Of a stretch of DNA of 64,000 nt, positions 22,579-33,914 are shown in pieces (the stretch's first letter is position 1; each line of letters opens with the position of its first letter). The notes beneath the pieces are model-generated. The model saw only the letters and a list, made by a program, of their open reading frames with translations. It was not told the DNA's origin and did no database searches. A program made the position numbers and the translations under genes. The DNA comes from Lycium barbarum (Eukaryota > Streptophyta > Magnoliopsida > Solanales > Solanaceae): contig NC_083338.1 of assembly GCF_019175385.1 (NCBI RefSeq), forward strand, positions 64,388,884-64,452,883. Direction: 5' to 3'.

Positions 22579-24060
22579 GTGCTTGGATGGAAGGGTAATA
22601 CAGCATCTCCGAAAGGTAGGTTTTTTTCCTACCTCAAGGCAAGAAAGATGATAGCCAAGGGCTATATTTATCACTTAGTCCGAGTTCATGACATCGAGGC
22701 AAAGTCGCCAACTTTCCAATCAGTTCCGGTAGTGAATGAATTCCCACATGTATTTCCAGATGATATTCCAGGTCTTCCTCCAGAAAGAGAGATTGACTTC
22801 GCCATTGATGTGTTGCCGGACACAAAGCCTATTTCTATTCCTCCGTATCGAATTGCTCCGGCAGAATTGAAAGAGCTAAAGGCGCAGTTGAAGGATTTTC
22901 TTGAAAAGGGGTTTATTAGATCCAGTTCATCACCGTGGGGAGCACCAGTCTTGTTCGTGAGAAAGAAAGATTGTTCTCTACGAATGTGCATCGATTATAG
23001 GCAATTGAACAAGGTGATGATAAAGAACAAATATTCTGTCCTGAGGATCGATGACTTATTTGATCAGCTATAGGGTGCTAAGTGGTTCTCAAAAATAGAC
23101 TTGAGGTCAGGTTATCATGAAGTGAGAGTTAGAGAAGAAGATATTCCCAAGACAACTTACAGAATGAGATATGGCCATTATGAATTCCGGGTGATGTCGT
23201 TCGGATTGACTAATGCTCCGGCCGTGTTTATGAATTTGATGAATAATGTGTTCAGGCCGCTTTTGGATCTATTTGTGATAGTATTTGTTGATGATATTCT
23301 GATGTATTCTCGCACAGAATCAGAACACACAGATCATTTACGTATTGTTCTTGGAATTCTTCGCGCCCGAGAATGATATGCAAAATTTTCAAAGTGCGAG
23401 TTCTGGCTGAATTCTGTAACATTTTTGGGCCATGTTATTTCAAATGATGGTATTCAAGTCGACACTAAGAAAATTGAAGCTGTGAAGTGGCCAAGGCCTA
23501 CAACGCCTATGGAAGTCCGTAGTTTTCTGGGATTTGCAAGCTACTACAGAAGGTTCGTAGAGGGATTTTCCTCTATTTCATCCCCATTGACGAAGCTAAC
23601 CCAGAAGTCGGCTAAATTTCAGTGGGATGATGCTTGTGAACGCAGCTTCCAAGAGTTGAAAGATAGATTAACCTCAGCTCCAGTCTTAACACTTCCAGAA
23701 GGGTCAGATGGTTATGTGGTGTACTGTGATGCCTCCGGTGTTGGGTTAGGATGCGTGTTAATGCAGCACGGTAGAGTTATTTCATATGCTTCAAGACAGC
23801 TGCGGAAACATGAAAGGAACTACCCAACTCATGATCTCGAATTAGCTGTGGTTATTCATGCATTGAAAATGTGGAGACATTACTTGTATGGTGTGCACTT
23901 TGATATCTATACAGATCACAAGAGTCTTCAGTACTTTTTCAGGCAAAAGGAGTTAAATCTGCGGCTGAGGCGGTGGTTAGAACTGTTGAAAGATTATGAT
24001 GTGAATTTTTATACCACCCCGGAAGAGCGAATGTAGTAGCCGATGCACTTAGTCGCCGAT
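22579..24060 (+). pseudogene. N4 reverse transcriptase and RNase H
   Basis: The RT entry motif ([26 protein letters not shown]) is followed by [14 protein letters not shown], then a TAG at about 23071. Reading resumes with [15 protein letters not shown], the catalytic FVDD ([13 protein letters not shown]) and a TGA near 23374. The thumb and RNase H follow at 23425-24036 (FLGHVI missing its start, [26 protein letters not shown]). A frameshift near 24010 disrupts the RNase H end (ALSRRSMG is in a new frame). The catalytic Asp residues are kept, so decay is by stops and shifts, not by motif loss. Confidence 0.88.
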
Positions 24061-24062
24061 CC

Positions 24063-25156
24063 ATGGGTAGTCTATGTGAAGTTTCACCGAAAAAGAAAGA
24101 GATGGTTCATGAGTTCCACCAGCTAGCTAATCTTAGAGTACGTGTAATTGATTCGGGTAATGCAGGGATTAGTATCAATGATCCCACAGTTTCGTCCTTG
24201 GATACAGAAGTGAGAGAGCGGCAATATGAAGATCCTCAGTTGAGCCATTACAGAGACATATTTTAGGAAAAAGAGAAGTCTCCATTTGATGTTTCCACGG
24301 ACGGGATTCTTAGATACCGAGGCAGGCTATGTGTGTCAAACGTCGCAGAATTACGCCGACGAATTCTAGAAGAAGCCCATTATTCTCGGTATTCTATTCA
24401 CCCAGGCGCAACCAAGATGTATCATGATCTTAAATTAATATATTGGTGGGATGGCTTGAAAAGAGACATAGCAGAATTTGTAGCCCAATATCCAAATTGC
24501 CAACAAGTGAATGTCGAGCATCAAAAGCCAGGAGGGCTATTGCAAGCAATGGAAATCCCTACTTGGAAATGGTAGGTGATCAATATGGATTTTATCGTGG
24601 GATTACCCCGTTGCCGAGGCAAGTATGATTCCATATGGGTGATAGTGGACAGACACACGAAATCAGCCCATTTTCTTCCAGTCAGAACCACATACTCGGC
24701 TGAAGATTATGCAAGGTTGTATATCAAGGAAATTGTGCGACTCCATGGTATTCTACTATCCATTATCATAGATAAAGGAGCACAGTTTACAGCCAAGTTC
24801 TGGAAGTCGTTTCAAGAAGGTCTAGGTACTCAAGTGAAGCTTAGCACGGCATTTCATCCGCAGACCGATGGACAAGCCGAGGGTACTATTCAGACCTTGG
24901 AAAATATGCTACGAGCATGTGTGCTGGATTTCGGTGGTAGTTGGGATGATCACTTACCCCTTATTGAATTTGCATACAACAATAGTTATCATTCCAGTAT
25001 TCAAATGGCTCTGTATGAAGCTTTATATGGAAGAAAGTGCAGGTTTCCAATTGGATGGTTTGAAACAGGAGAAGCACAGTTAATAGGCCCTGAATTGGTT
25101 CAGCAGGCGGTAGAAAAAGTCAAGGTGATCCGAGATCGATTGTTGACAGCCCAAAG
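24063..25156 (+). pseudogene. N4 first integrase copy (3'-truncated)
   Basis: After a stop at about 24267 come the zinc-binding domain (HYSRYSIHPGATKMYHD, then QYPNCQQ where a Cys ligand has become Tyr), a TAG after IPTWKW at about 24574, and the core with D (NMDFIVGLP), D (IIDKGAQF) and E (QAEGTIQ). It stops after RDRLLTAQS. There, sequence resembling the end of RNase H begins again, so the C-terminal domain and chromodomain belong to the next copy. Confidence 0.88.
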
Positions 25157-26866
25157 TTGAATTTGCGGCAACGACGATGGCTAGAGTTGCTAAAAGACTA
25201 TGATGTTGAAATCCTGTACCACCCCGGAAAGGCAAATGTTGTGGCTGATGCTCTTAGCCATAGGTCGATGGGAAGTCTAAGTGATGTACGACTAGAAAAG
25301 AAAGAGATGGCCCATGATCTTCAGCAGTTAGCTAGCCTAGGAGTCCGAGTGGTGGACTCAGGTAGCAGCAGAGCTGCTATTCAGAATTCAGCAGTTTCAT
25401 CGCTAGTAGAGGAAGTAAAAGAGCGACAATATGAGGATCCCATGCTAATGCAGTACAGAGATACACTCCCTCAGAAGGAGGAGGAGTCATTTGATATTTC
25501 GGAAGACGGAATTCTCCGATGTCGAGGCAGGTTATGTGTTCCCGATGTGGCAGGTCTACGCCACCAGATTTTGAGAGAAACTCATTGTTCCCGTTACTCC
25601 ATTCATCCTGGAGCGACGAAAATGTATCATGATCTTAAGTCCGTATATTGGTGGAATGGTATGAAGAAAGATATAGCGAAATTCGTGGCTCAATGTCCTA
25701 ATTGTCAACAGGTGAAAATCGAGCACCAAAAGTCGGGTGGATTATTGCAAGCTATAGAAATCCCGACGTGGAAGTGGGAAGTGATTAATATGGATTTCAT
25801 TTCAGGCTTACCCCGTTCTCGATGTAAATATGATTCCTTATGGGTGATCGTGGATAGACTCACTAAATCAGCTCATTTCTTACCAGTCAGGACGACCTAT
25901 GTGGCTAAAGATTACGCAAAGCTTTATCTTAAAGAGATAGTGAGACTCCACGGTGTTCCAGTATCTATTATCTCCGATAGGGGAACTCAGTTTACAACCA
26001 AGTTTTGGAGGTCTTTCCAAGAGGGTTTAGGGACCCAAGTGCACCTTAGCACGACATTTCACCCCCAGACCGATGGGCAAGCTGAACGTACTATTCAGAC
26101 TCTTGACGATATGTTACGGGAATGTATGATAGATTTTGGAGGAAATTGGGATGACCATTTTCCACTCATTGAGTTTGCTTACAATAACAGTTATCATTCT
26201 AGCATTCAAATGGCGCCATATGAGGCTTTATATGGGCAAAAGTGTAGATCCCCGATTGGGTGGTTCGAAACTGGAGAGGCCAAGTTGATAGGGCCAGATT
26301 TGGTCCAGCTAGCTATAGAGAAAGCCAAGCTTATACAAGATCGGTTGTTAGCGGCTCAAAGTCGCCAGAAGTCCTATGCGGATAATCGTCGAAGGGACTT
26401 AGAGTTCCAAGTTAAGTATTGGGTATTCTTGAAAGTGTCACCAATGAAAGGCGATATGAGATTTGGCAAAAAGGGGAAGCTCAGTCCCCGGTATATCGGA
26501 CCCTATGAGGTTGTGCGTAAAATAGGCAAAGTGGCCTATGAGCTAGATCTACCTCCAGATTTGGAGTCAGTCCATCCAGTGTTTCATGTCTCGATGCTTA
26601 GGAAGTGTGTTGGAGATCCTACGAGGATCGTCCCAGTGAATGATATTCAAGTGACAGAAAAGTTAATTTATGATGAAATACCCATTGCCATATTAGATAG
26701 GCAAGTACGGAGGCTTAAAAACAAAGAAGTGGCCTCAATTAAAGTTTTGTGGAGAAATAACAATCGAGAGGAAATGACTTGGGAAGCGGAAGAGAATATG
26801 CAATCAAAATACCCATATTTATTTCAGCCATTGGGAGGAGTCCAAGATGAGACGTCGAGATCATGA
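25157..26866 (+). CDS. N4 second integrase copy, open frame to the Pol end
   Basis: This 569-residue frame starts abruptly in the RNase H tail ([33 protein letters not shown]). It contains a complete integrase: HHCC (H143, H150, C180, C183) and triad D213, D274, E310. The GPYEVVRKIGKVAYELDLP domain and a chromodomain-like end (YDEIPIAILDRQVRRLKNKE to WEAEENMQSKYPYLF) follow. The apparent ATG at 25157 is fortuitous: in related Pol frames this point is internal. Unlike the first copy it has no stop or shift, and it differs from it throughout. With no upstream frame feeding it, it is unlikely to be expressed as a normal Pol product. Confidence 0.85.
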   Translation: MNLRQRRWLELLKDYDVEILYHPGKANVVADALSHRSMGSLSDVRLEKKEMAHDLQQLASLGVRVVDSGSSRAAIQNSAVSSLVEEVKERQYEDPMLMQYRDTLPQKEEESFDISEDGILRCRGRLCVPDVAGLRHQILRETHCSRYSIHPGATKMYHDLKSVYWWNGMKKDIAKFVAQCPNCQQVKIEHQKSGGLLQAIEIPTWKWEVINMDFISGLPRSRCKYDSLWVIVDRLTKSAHFLPVRTTYVAKDYAKLYLKEIVRLHGVPVSIISDRGTQFTTKFWRSFQEGLGTQVHLSTTFHPQTDGQAERTIQTLDDMLRECMIDFGGNWDDHFPLIEFAYNNSYHSSIQMAPYEALYGQKCRSPIGWFETGEAKLIGPDLVQLAIEKAKLIQDRLLAAQSRQKSYADNRRRDLEFQVKYWVFLKVSPMKGDMRFGKKGKLSPRYIGPYEVVRKIGKVAYELDLPPDLESVHPVFHVSMLRKCVGDPTRIVPVNDIQVTEKLIYDEIPIAILDRQVRRLKNKEVASIKVLWRNNNREEMTWEAEENMQSKYPYLFQPLGGVQDETSRS

Positions 26867-27035
26867 GGTATGTATGATTCCCTTTTATACATTCAGGTCG
26901 TGTGTGGCCAAATTTCTAGTGTTGTTGTATTATTGCCCTGTGAGGCATTGTTATTGTGGGTTGTTGTGACAGGGTGGTAGTGCCACATTACAGAGGAAAC
27001 TCTGGAGAAATTTTTATAGAATTCCCCAAGCCTTT

Positions 27036-27071
27036 AACATTCGAGGACGAATGTTCCTAAGGTGGGTAGAA
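27036..27071 (+). promoter_or_regulatory. N4 hairpin and degenerate polypurine tract
   Basis: The perfect hairpin AACATTCG-AGGA-CGAATGTT (27036-27055) is kept. The tract that follows (AAGGTGGGTAGAA) is interrupted by two pyrimidines, unlike the other elements. Confidence 0.8.
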
Positions 27072-29175
27072 TGTTACACCTCAGAAAATTTTCCGTTGGT
27101 ACGCAAGAGAATGAACTAGTGATGAATATGAGTGCATGATGTCCATGAGCAAGAAACGACGTTGATGACCTTAGGCGATATTTCGAAAGTATCCGATGTG
27201 AGATGAGGAAGTTGGCTAAGTTAAGATGAGATACAAGGTGAGCAATGCATGTGCATGGACGGGGGTGATTAAAATGAGAAGTCTAAGAAATATGGGAAGT
27301 TGCAGAATTGCAACTGCCCAATGGTCGTATTGCAAAATACGGACCGTAAATTGCTATATGGTCCATAAACTGGCAGTCGTAAACTACCATGCAAGGTTTC
27401 AACTTTCTGCCCAGTCAAGAAATGGTAAAATACGACCAGGTAGACGGACCGTAAAGTGATTTACGGCCCGTAAACCATGGTCGTAAACCACCATGAAGGC
27501 AGCCCAGCTTCTGGTTCTGGAAATGGTTAATTACGCCCATGGAGGACGAGCCGTATAGTAGAAAATGTGGTCAACTAGGTCATGAATGGTGAATAGTGAC
27601 ATTTTGAGGAATAGTTTGAATTGAATTATGAATGTTGTTGTGTTACGATATGAATGTATTATAAATGGTACTAAGATCATGAAATAGATACTTTAGACGA
27701 ATGGACGAAGTCGGAGGTCATGACCATAAATATGGGAGAATTAGAAGCAAATTGAGAAATCTAGATAATGTGGATGATGTGAATGACTAATGGCCATTGT
27801 TATGATATTAATGAAGGTATAGACGCTAGTATTGGAAGGAAACGTGCAAGTGTAGAATAGTCCGACGAAAAGGTATGTAAGGCTAACCCTTCCTTCATAA
27901 GGCATGGTTCTTGGCCAAATTTCTAATTCCTCTATATGAGTATGTTGTATTCAAGTGATTGACACTCCGAGCTCATAAGCTCACGATCCTTAACATGTAC
28001 TACGATTGTACTACGCCCCTCATATGACGAGTAAGCCTAAGATATTGATGTAGCAACAATGACGATGATAGTGATGACGATGATAATAATAATGATGCTA
28101 AAGGTGCCTACGGGCTATTATATTCACATGTGCCTATGAAGGGCTATAATGACAACCCGAGCTTATAATGTCGGGTAGAATATATGTATATGGACGTATA
28201 TATGTATATGATTATGTATAAAGTATGTATACGATTACGTAACGCGTGCACACCTCTGCAGATGGTACGGATAACCCTAAAGCCTTGGTAGGGCCAGGTA
28301 GAAATAACATTGAGCCTTGGTTGGCTAAGTACGTATGAAACACCGAACCTTATGGTCGGGCACGCTATGTATGTATATAAGTGTATGACTATGTATATAA
28401 TATGAATATGAATGTGAAAACACTATGTATACGAATGCGAATAAGGACATGTATATGAATATGAGCACAAGTATGGTACGAGTACTATTATGGAATACGG
28501 ATGATGACATAGGTGTACAAATATGTATGAAAAATGGAAAGTCCTAGGAAAGGCAGGTAAGTGTTATGACGATGATATTATTGTCTCCCCCCCCCCCTCC
28601 CCCCCCCTCCCCCCCCCCTCCTATGCTATTTCATATGTTGTTCGGGATGCCTACTTATTGATGTCTTTACATACTCAGTACATTCTTCGTACTGACGTCC
28701 TTTTGTTTGTGGACACTGCGTCATGCCCGCAGGTGCATAGGGAGACAGACCTGATCCATAGCTGCCTATTCAGAGATTACATAGAGAGCTCCATTTCCTT
28801 CGGAGCCATATCTTTTGGGTACTCATTCTTTTGTGTATATAATTATTGGCATAGCGGGGTCCTGTCCCGCTAATGTGATATGTTATACTCTTAGAGGCTC
28901 GTAGACATGTGTGTGTGTGGGTAGATGTGTTGGCCTTGTCGGCCTATGTTTAGTATATCATTTTGTCGGCCACGTAGGCCCATGTACATTGATGGGGCAT
29001 AGATGCCTATGATGATATAAATGAGTTATTGTCCAAATAGGACTAGTTGACGAATGAATGGAAATGCATGTATAATTATGTGGCTCACCTAGATGTAAGC
29101 ATAAGAGTAAGCTAAGAGGGTGCCCGGGTGGGCTAGCACCGGGTGCTCGTCGCGGCCCCGAGTCGGGTCGTGACA
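27072..29175 (+). repeat. N4 3' LTR
   Basis: The LTR is about 2.1 kb, from TGTTACACCTCAG to GAGTCGGGTCGTGACA. It carries a palindrome array at about 27315-27560, a donor-like AAGGTATGTAAGG near 27872, a C-rich tract at 28588-28620, and the CATACTCAGTAC..CGTACTGA module near 28671-28697 ending GCCCGCAGGT. Confidence 0.85.
27315..27560 (+). repeat. Palindrome array (TACGGNCCGTA) in N4 LTR
   Basis: At least two units about 105 bp apart carry ATACGGACCGTAAA and GACGGACCGTAAAGTGATTTACGGCCCGTAAA-type pairs (split here for description). The linker GTAAAGTGATTTACGG is identical to that in N2. Confidence 0.75.
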
Positions 29176-30054
29176 GATATATGATGTCAGCATACATGAT
29201 GACTCCATCCACCGCGTCCCTCACTAGAGGGACGGCATCTGTTGTACGCATATGTATATGATGACCTTTGATATTGGCACACATGATCTGTGTTTGGAAA
29301 GTAAGTATTTTGGTACTCTGGATGATTTACTCATTTTCGGTACTTCTTCTGACATATGACATCGGTATGCATGACTTACGCTCGGAAAACAAGCACCTTG
29401 GTATTCTGGCTAACGTACTTACTTTTCGTCCCGTTGTTCCGGTTATGTTTCTGTTTTCTGTACTTCATGCCTTACATACTCAGTACAAATTTCATACTGA
29501 CCCCCTCTTCTTCGGGGGCTGCGTTTCATGCCCGCAGGTACAAACGTTCACGTGAGTGACCCGATAACTTAGGCCATCTATTCTGCTGCTTTGGAGTGCT
29601 CCCTTGTTCTGGAGCCTACATTTTGGTACAGACTCTTCCGTTGTATATATATATGTATATATTCAGGGGTACGGCGGGGCCCTGTCCCGTCATATGATTC
29701 TGTTGTCTTTGTTAGAGGCCTATAGACATATATGTGGGTCATGGGTCGTTGTGGTTCAGATATGTCTGTGTGGCTTGCGTCGAAGCGGTTCTATTTTCTA
29801 TGACAGCCTTAACGGCTTGTATGTATGTATACGTGTATATATGTTTTGGACGATATGTTCTACGACAGCCTTGGTGGCTTCTGTATGATATGTATGTTAT
29901 ATGTGACCGCTCAAGACGACATTTGTTCTCAGTATCTGTATAAATTAGTATATGTTGGATATGGATAAGTCATTGATATGACGATTTGGTAAGTGAGTGT
30001 GTATGGGTGTCCAGCTCGGGCACTAGTCACGGCCTACGGAGTTGGGTCGTGACA
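29176..30054 (+). repeat. N5: LTR tail
   Basis: This is the 3' end of an LTR only. It has the CATACTCAGTAC module near 29478, the GGGGCTGCGTTTCATGCCCGCAGG block, a GGCGGGGCCCTGTCC block near 29673 and the terminal GGAGTTGGGTCGTGACA. The start of this LTR must lie left of the window, beyond N4. The next element begins mid-LTR at 30055. Confidence 0.78.
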
Positions 30055-31342
30055 TTAGATTATTAAGTGGGGATTAGTGATTAATTAAGGATTAATTATC
30101 CTAATTAAGATTAATTGAGTCATTAGTGGGTTGAATGGACCCCACTATAACATGGCCAAATCTGATTGGCCCATGCTATAGTGGGGCACGTGTAAAGCAT
30201 AGGGGCTGCATATATAAGTCATAAAAATGACTCATTGATCATATTTTCCAACATCAAATTGAATTAGAGAGAGAAGTAAAGATTGAATGAGAGGGAGAAG
30301 CTCTCGGCCATGGCTGTGTTGGCTGAGCTTAAGATCTTAATGGAAAAGAGATTGAATTTCTAAGAGTTCTACGTATTCAAGGTGATTGCAACGTGAATTG
30401 GATCATTGGGGGCAGCAAGAATGTTTGTTAATTGAATCCACCAATTTCAGCAACGTTAAGGAGCCAAGCTTGTTAAGGTAAGATTTAATTCTCTCCTACA
30501 TGTTTTAGAGGTGATTTGGACTTTGTACAATTTGGTAGATTGAAATTGGATGTAGGAAATTGTGTGTGTTGTTGCTAAGTTGCTATTTGGGCCGTGTGGG
30601 GGGCTGTTTTTAATGTATGATTTCAAAAATCTCCTGTTCTTAGACACACTAGGTTGGCTAATGTACTTGATTCCCAAGATTTATTTTATTATGTCTTGAT
30701 ACGTGTCTATGATTCCTGAAGTCTATTTTGATATAATCCATAGTGACATTCGAAGGATACTTGATATGACAATTGTCTTGATTATCAAATGATGGTACAT
30801 TTTGATTATTCTATTGAGTCTCAGATATGACTTAGTTTGCATATGGTTACTCATTACTCTGCTCGTGCATGCCTCAATATGTCTTTCACCAAGTCCCAGG
30901 CCGGGGTACGTTCTCGTGCACAGTTTCACTGCATTGTTCACCGAGTCCCTCACTAGAGGGCCGGGATACGGTATATATATATATATGATATGATGATGTG
31001 AGTATGGCGCCAAGGATGGTATATGATGACTTTATTCACCGAGTCCCATAATGGGCCGGATATGATATATGATATTGATATGCATCATTTACATTTCATA
31101 AGGCAAGTGTATTGGTATTATGATTGTCATACTTGTCTCCTGTAATCTCTATTTCAGTCATGATCCTTTTTATTATATTCATGCTTTATATACTCAGTAC
31201 ATATCTCGTACTGAGCCCCTTTCTTCGGGGGGTTGCGTTTCATGCCCGCAGGTACAGATACTCGATTTGGTGATCCTCCAGCTTAGGACTTCTACTCAGC
31301 TGTCTTGGAGAGCTCCATTGTTCCGGAGCCTAGACTTTTTGT

Positions 31343-31354
31343 ACAAATCTTTTG

Positions 31355-31431
<77 letters not shown>

Positions 31432-31433
31432 TG
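31343..31433 (+). repeat. (TA)n-(TG)n microsatellite in N6
   Basis: About 15 TA units are followed directly by about 25 TG units with two TT interruptions. Confidence 0.95.
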
Positions 31434-31551
31434 TCCAGGGGTACGGCGGGGCCCTGTCCCGTCACATTTCACTAGTGATACTCTTAGAGGCCTGTAGACA
31501 TGTGTGTGGGTTGTGTATAAGTTTTGTTCAGTTGTGTCTATACGATGTGCT

Positions 31552-31707
31552 ATGGTATTGATATGTAGTGGCAGCCTTATCGGCTTGCGTATGGTATTGA
31601 TATGTAGTGGCAGCCTTGTCGGCTTGCGTATGGTATTGATATGTAGTGGCAGCCTTTTCGGCTTGCGTATGGTATTGACATGTAGTGGCAGCCTTGTCGG
31701 CTTGCGT
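31552..31707 (+). repeat. 39-bp tandem repeat, four copies, in N6
   Basis: The four units begin ATGGTATTGATATG and end CGGCTTGCGT. They differ at only a few positions. The N7 LTR has two related but longer-spaced copies near 52825-52905 on the other strand. Confidence 0.92.
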
Positions 31708-31904
31708 ATCATATTATGCTTTAAATAGTGTGACTCCTCAGGAGACAGGTTATCAGGATATATATATGATGACGTTATGAACCTCTGGAGTTCTTTTGCA
31801 AGTTTCCATATTGTTCTTGGATTCAGTTTGATTATATCTATCGGGTACGTACATGAGTGTCTAGCTCGGGCACTAGTCATGGTCCACGGGGCTGGGTCGT
31901 GATA

Positions 31905-32657
31905 GATATCGACCTCATAATTACTATTACCATCAATTCAACAGTTAACTTATTCCTCAAAGTCTGCTGTACTCACCACTTAGTCAAATCCTATCATTAC
32001 TATTGACACGACCTTTCAAGAATATTACGAACTTATATCTCATTCCCTTTTTATTTCTAGGAAAATTTTGGCAGAGTTTCCTCTGTATTTCTTACTACCC
32101 CAAAACCTGCACGTAGGAATTACCAATAATGCCTCACAGGGCCAACATATATACATATATATTATCTCGTATCATAGCCGCACAGGGCTCCCCATGTCAA
32201 TAACAATACGAAAATGATGAACTTACCTCGTATGTCCAACTCAAAAACTGCACCTGTTACACTTTCCTGTTTATTTTCCCTTTCAATCTTTAACTGCAGG
32301 TTTCAATCATACCTTCAAAATTCACACTATATCTGACATATATTCTGCTTACCGTTACTGATTCCTTCAGCTTCTTCTGTGCGCACCTTATAACTGAACT
32401 TATCAACAATATATATGCATTCAATCCATTTTCTTACTATACTTTACAATAACTTACCTTGATGATGGCTAGTCGCCATTCTGCATATACAATTTCTGAT
32501 AAAATAACCTCAATGAAATATTAGCCTTTGTAACTCCCAGTAGCATTATTTACCTTCTCTTGTCGACACCGTTCTCCTGCTGAAATCAAAGGTTAGTATA
32601 TAAGGGATATCATTTCCTATCTCTTGGCTCTATCACACGATCTAGAGTAAGAAGGTG
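31905..32657 (-). mobile_element. N7: internal region, left piece (no coding)
   Basis: N7 runs on the minus strand, and its leader continues across N8. GATCGTGTGATAGAGCC at about 32625-32645 is the conserved leader motif, and the next bases resume at 52505. Further along in element sense, at 32050-32160, sequence matches the post-pol region of N4 (CCTGTGAGGC, GAGGAAACTC). Leader and post-pol region are only about 0.5 kb apart, so N7 had lost gag and pol. Several GGTAAG sites occur. The PPT and 3' LTR should lie left of the window, beyond N6. Confidence 0.7.
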
Positions 32658-33039
32658 TTATAGCCCGTATTTCGAACGTTCTGAAAATTCGAGGTAATCG
32701 TGGGAAGTTAAGAAGGTGACTAGCTTTCAAGGTTATTTTAAATGCAAGTTGGGGGTGAATACTATTCATGAATATTATTAGTGTGGGAATATTGAGAAAA
32801 GACTAAGGGCAAAAAGGGAAATTTGCAAAAGGGCGTCATGGTAATTTTGTGGAAAGGCTAAGGGTAAAACGGGAATTCTACACAAAGTCTTGAGAATTCC
32901 ATGGAATGGTAAAAAAAAAGAAAGGGAAAAAGAAGATGACAAAATAAGTCATCTTTTGCTTAGAAAAATAATTCAAGAAAAAGGGAGAAAAATCAAGAAA
33001 AATCTAGAGAGGGGCATGTTCCCCTCACATGCCACTAAT

Positions 33040-33042
<3 letters not shown>

Positions 33043-33096
<54 letters not shown>
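33043..33096 (+). repeat. (TA)n microsatellite in N8 5' LTR
   Basis: About 25 TA units with one CA interruption. The matching site in the 3' LTR (about 49857-49878) has about 10 units, so the array changed length after insertion. Confidence 0.93.
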
Positions 33097-33100
<4 letters not shown>

Positions 33101-33914
33101 AAGTCTTGAAAGAAAAAACAAGACAATTTATCATTTAGTTCTAGGAAATTTAAGAGAAAGGGAGAGGAAAGAAAAAAAAAAGAAGGGGCGGCAATAGGGG
33201 CTGGCCGAACCAGCCCCATAAGTTGATCACGGAAAATTCTTTCTTCATGTTTCTCCCACTAGTTGGAAGGCCCTCGTCGACGTGGAGTAGTTGTTGGAAC
33301 AAGGGAAGTATTCGTTTCGCAAGAATAAAGTTCTAGCCGAGAAAGGGGACTAGTATTAAAGGAAGGTTACTCTTTATTTTTATATGTTAAAGATGATTGT
33401 GTATGTTGTGGAGTATGTGGAAATGAATGAAAGTTATGAAATATATGTGTGTGTGGAAGTGTGGCCGTGTGTATAGGTTGTGTTGTGTGTAAGTGATGAA
33501 TTAAGTGTATGCAACATGATTATGTAGTGTTGTAATGTATGGAAAATGAATAAAAATCATGGAATGGGTGTATTGTGATGTTGGCCGTATGGTTCCCCTT
33601 TTTCGTAGTTGGGAAATGAAGTTTTAATAATCCAAGTTGAGATTATAATCGTATGGGCCGAATTGGAAGGAAATGTAGTCATGATATGGTTTCTTGAATT
33701 TATGAAATGAAGTTGTAAATGTATGTATTGTGACATAATGTGTGAACTTGGAAGGAAAGAATGTGTGGTGTTGTTCTCGGGTTTGGAGAAGAATTCGGGT
33801 ATATTGGAGTGTTGGTTGGGTTGCTTGAAATATTGTGTGAATGGTTTAAAGGGTTTTGAATATTGTTTTGAATGGTTTCGGATTGGTAATTGAATGTATG
33901 AACGTTGATGTTGG

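Larger units (their letters stand above)
21665..29175 (+). mobile_element. N4: Tekay-like gag-pol element, right part
   Basis: N4 begins mid-gag at the N3 junction and continues through protease, RT, RNase H and two successive integrase copies to a polypurine tract and 3' LTR. The 5' LTR and first part of gag should lie left of the window. N4 ends with GGGTCGTGACA at 29175 inside the N5 LTR, with a predicted target duplication GATAT. Confidence 0.85.
30055..31904 (+). repeat. N6: LTR tail
   Basis: This is the middle and end of an LTR related to the N7 LTR (30660-30840 matches the reverse complement of about 53590-53760). It has a donor-like AAGGTAAG near 30475, the CATACTCAGTAC module near 31190, and the GGGCCCTGTCC block near 31450. 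The terminal GGCTGGGTCGTGATA has its final CA changed to TA. N5 is inserted at 30054/30055. Confidence 0.78.

Noticed and set aside
31296..31880. A 194-residue minus-strand protein with repeated residues
   Set aside because: It is produced by the 39-bp repeat and the (TA)n-(TG)n microsatellite of the N6 LTR; codon pattern follows the repeats.
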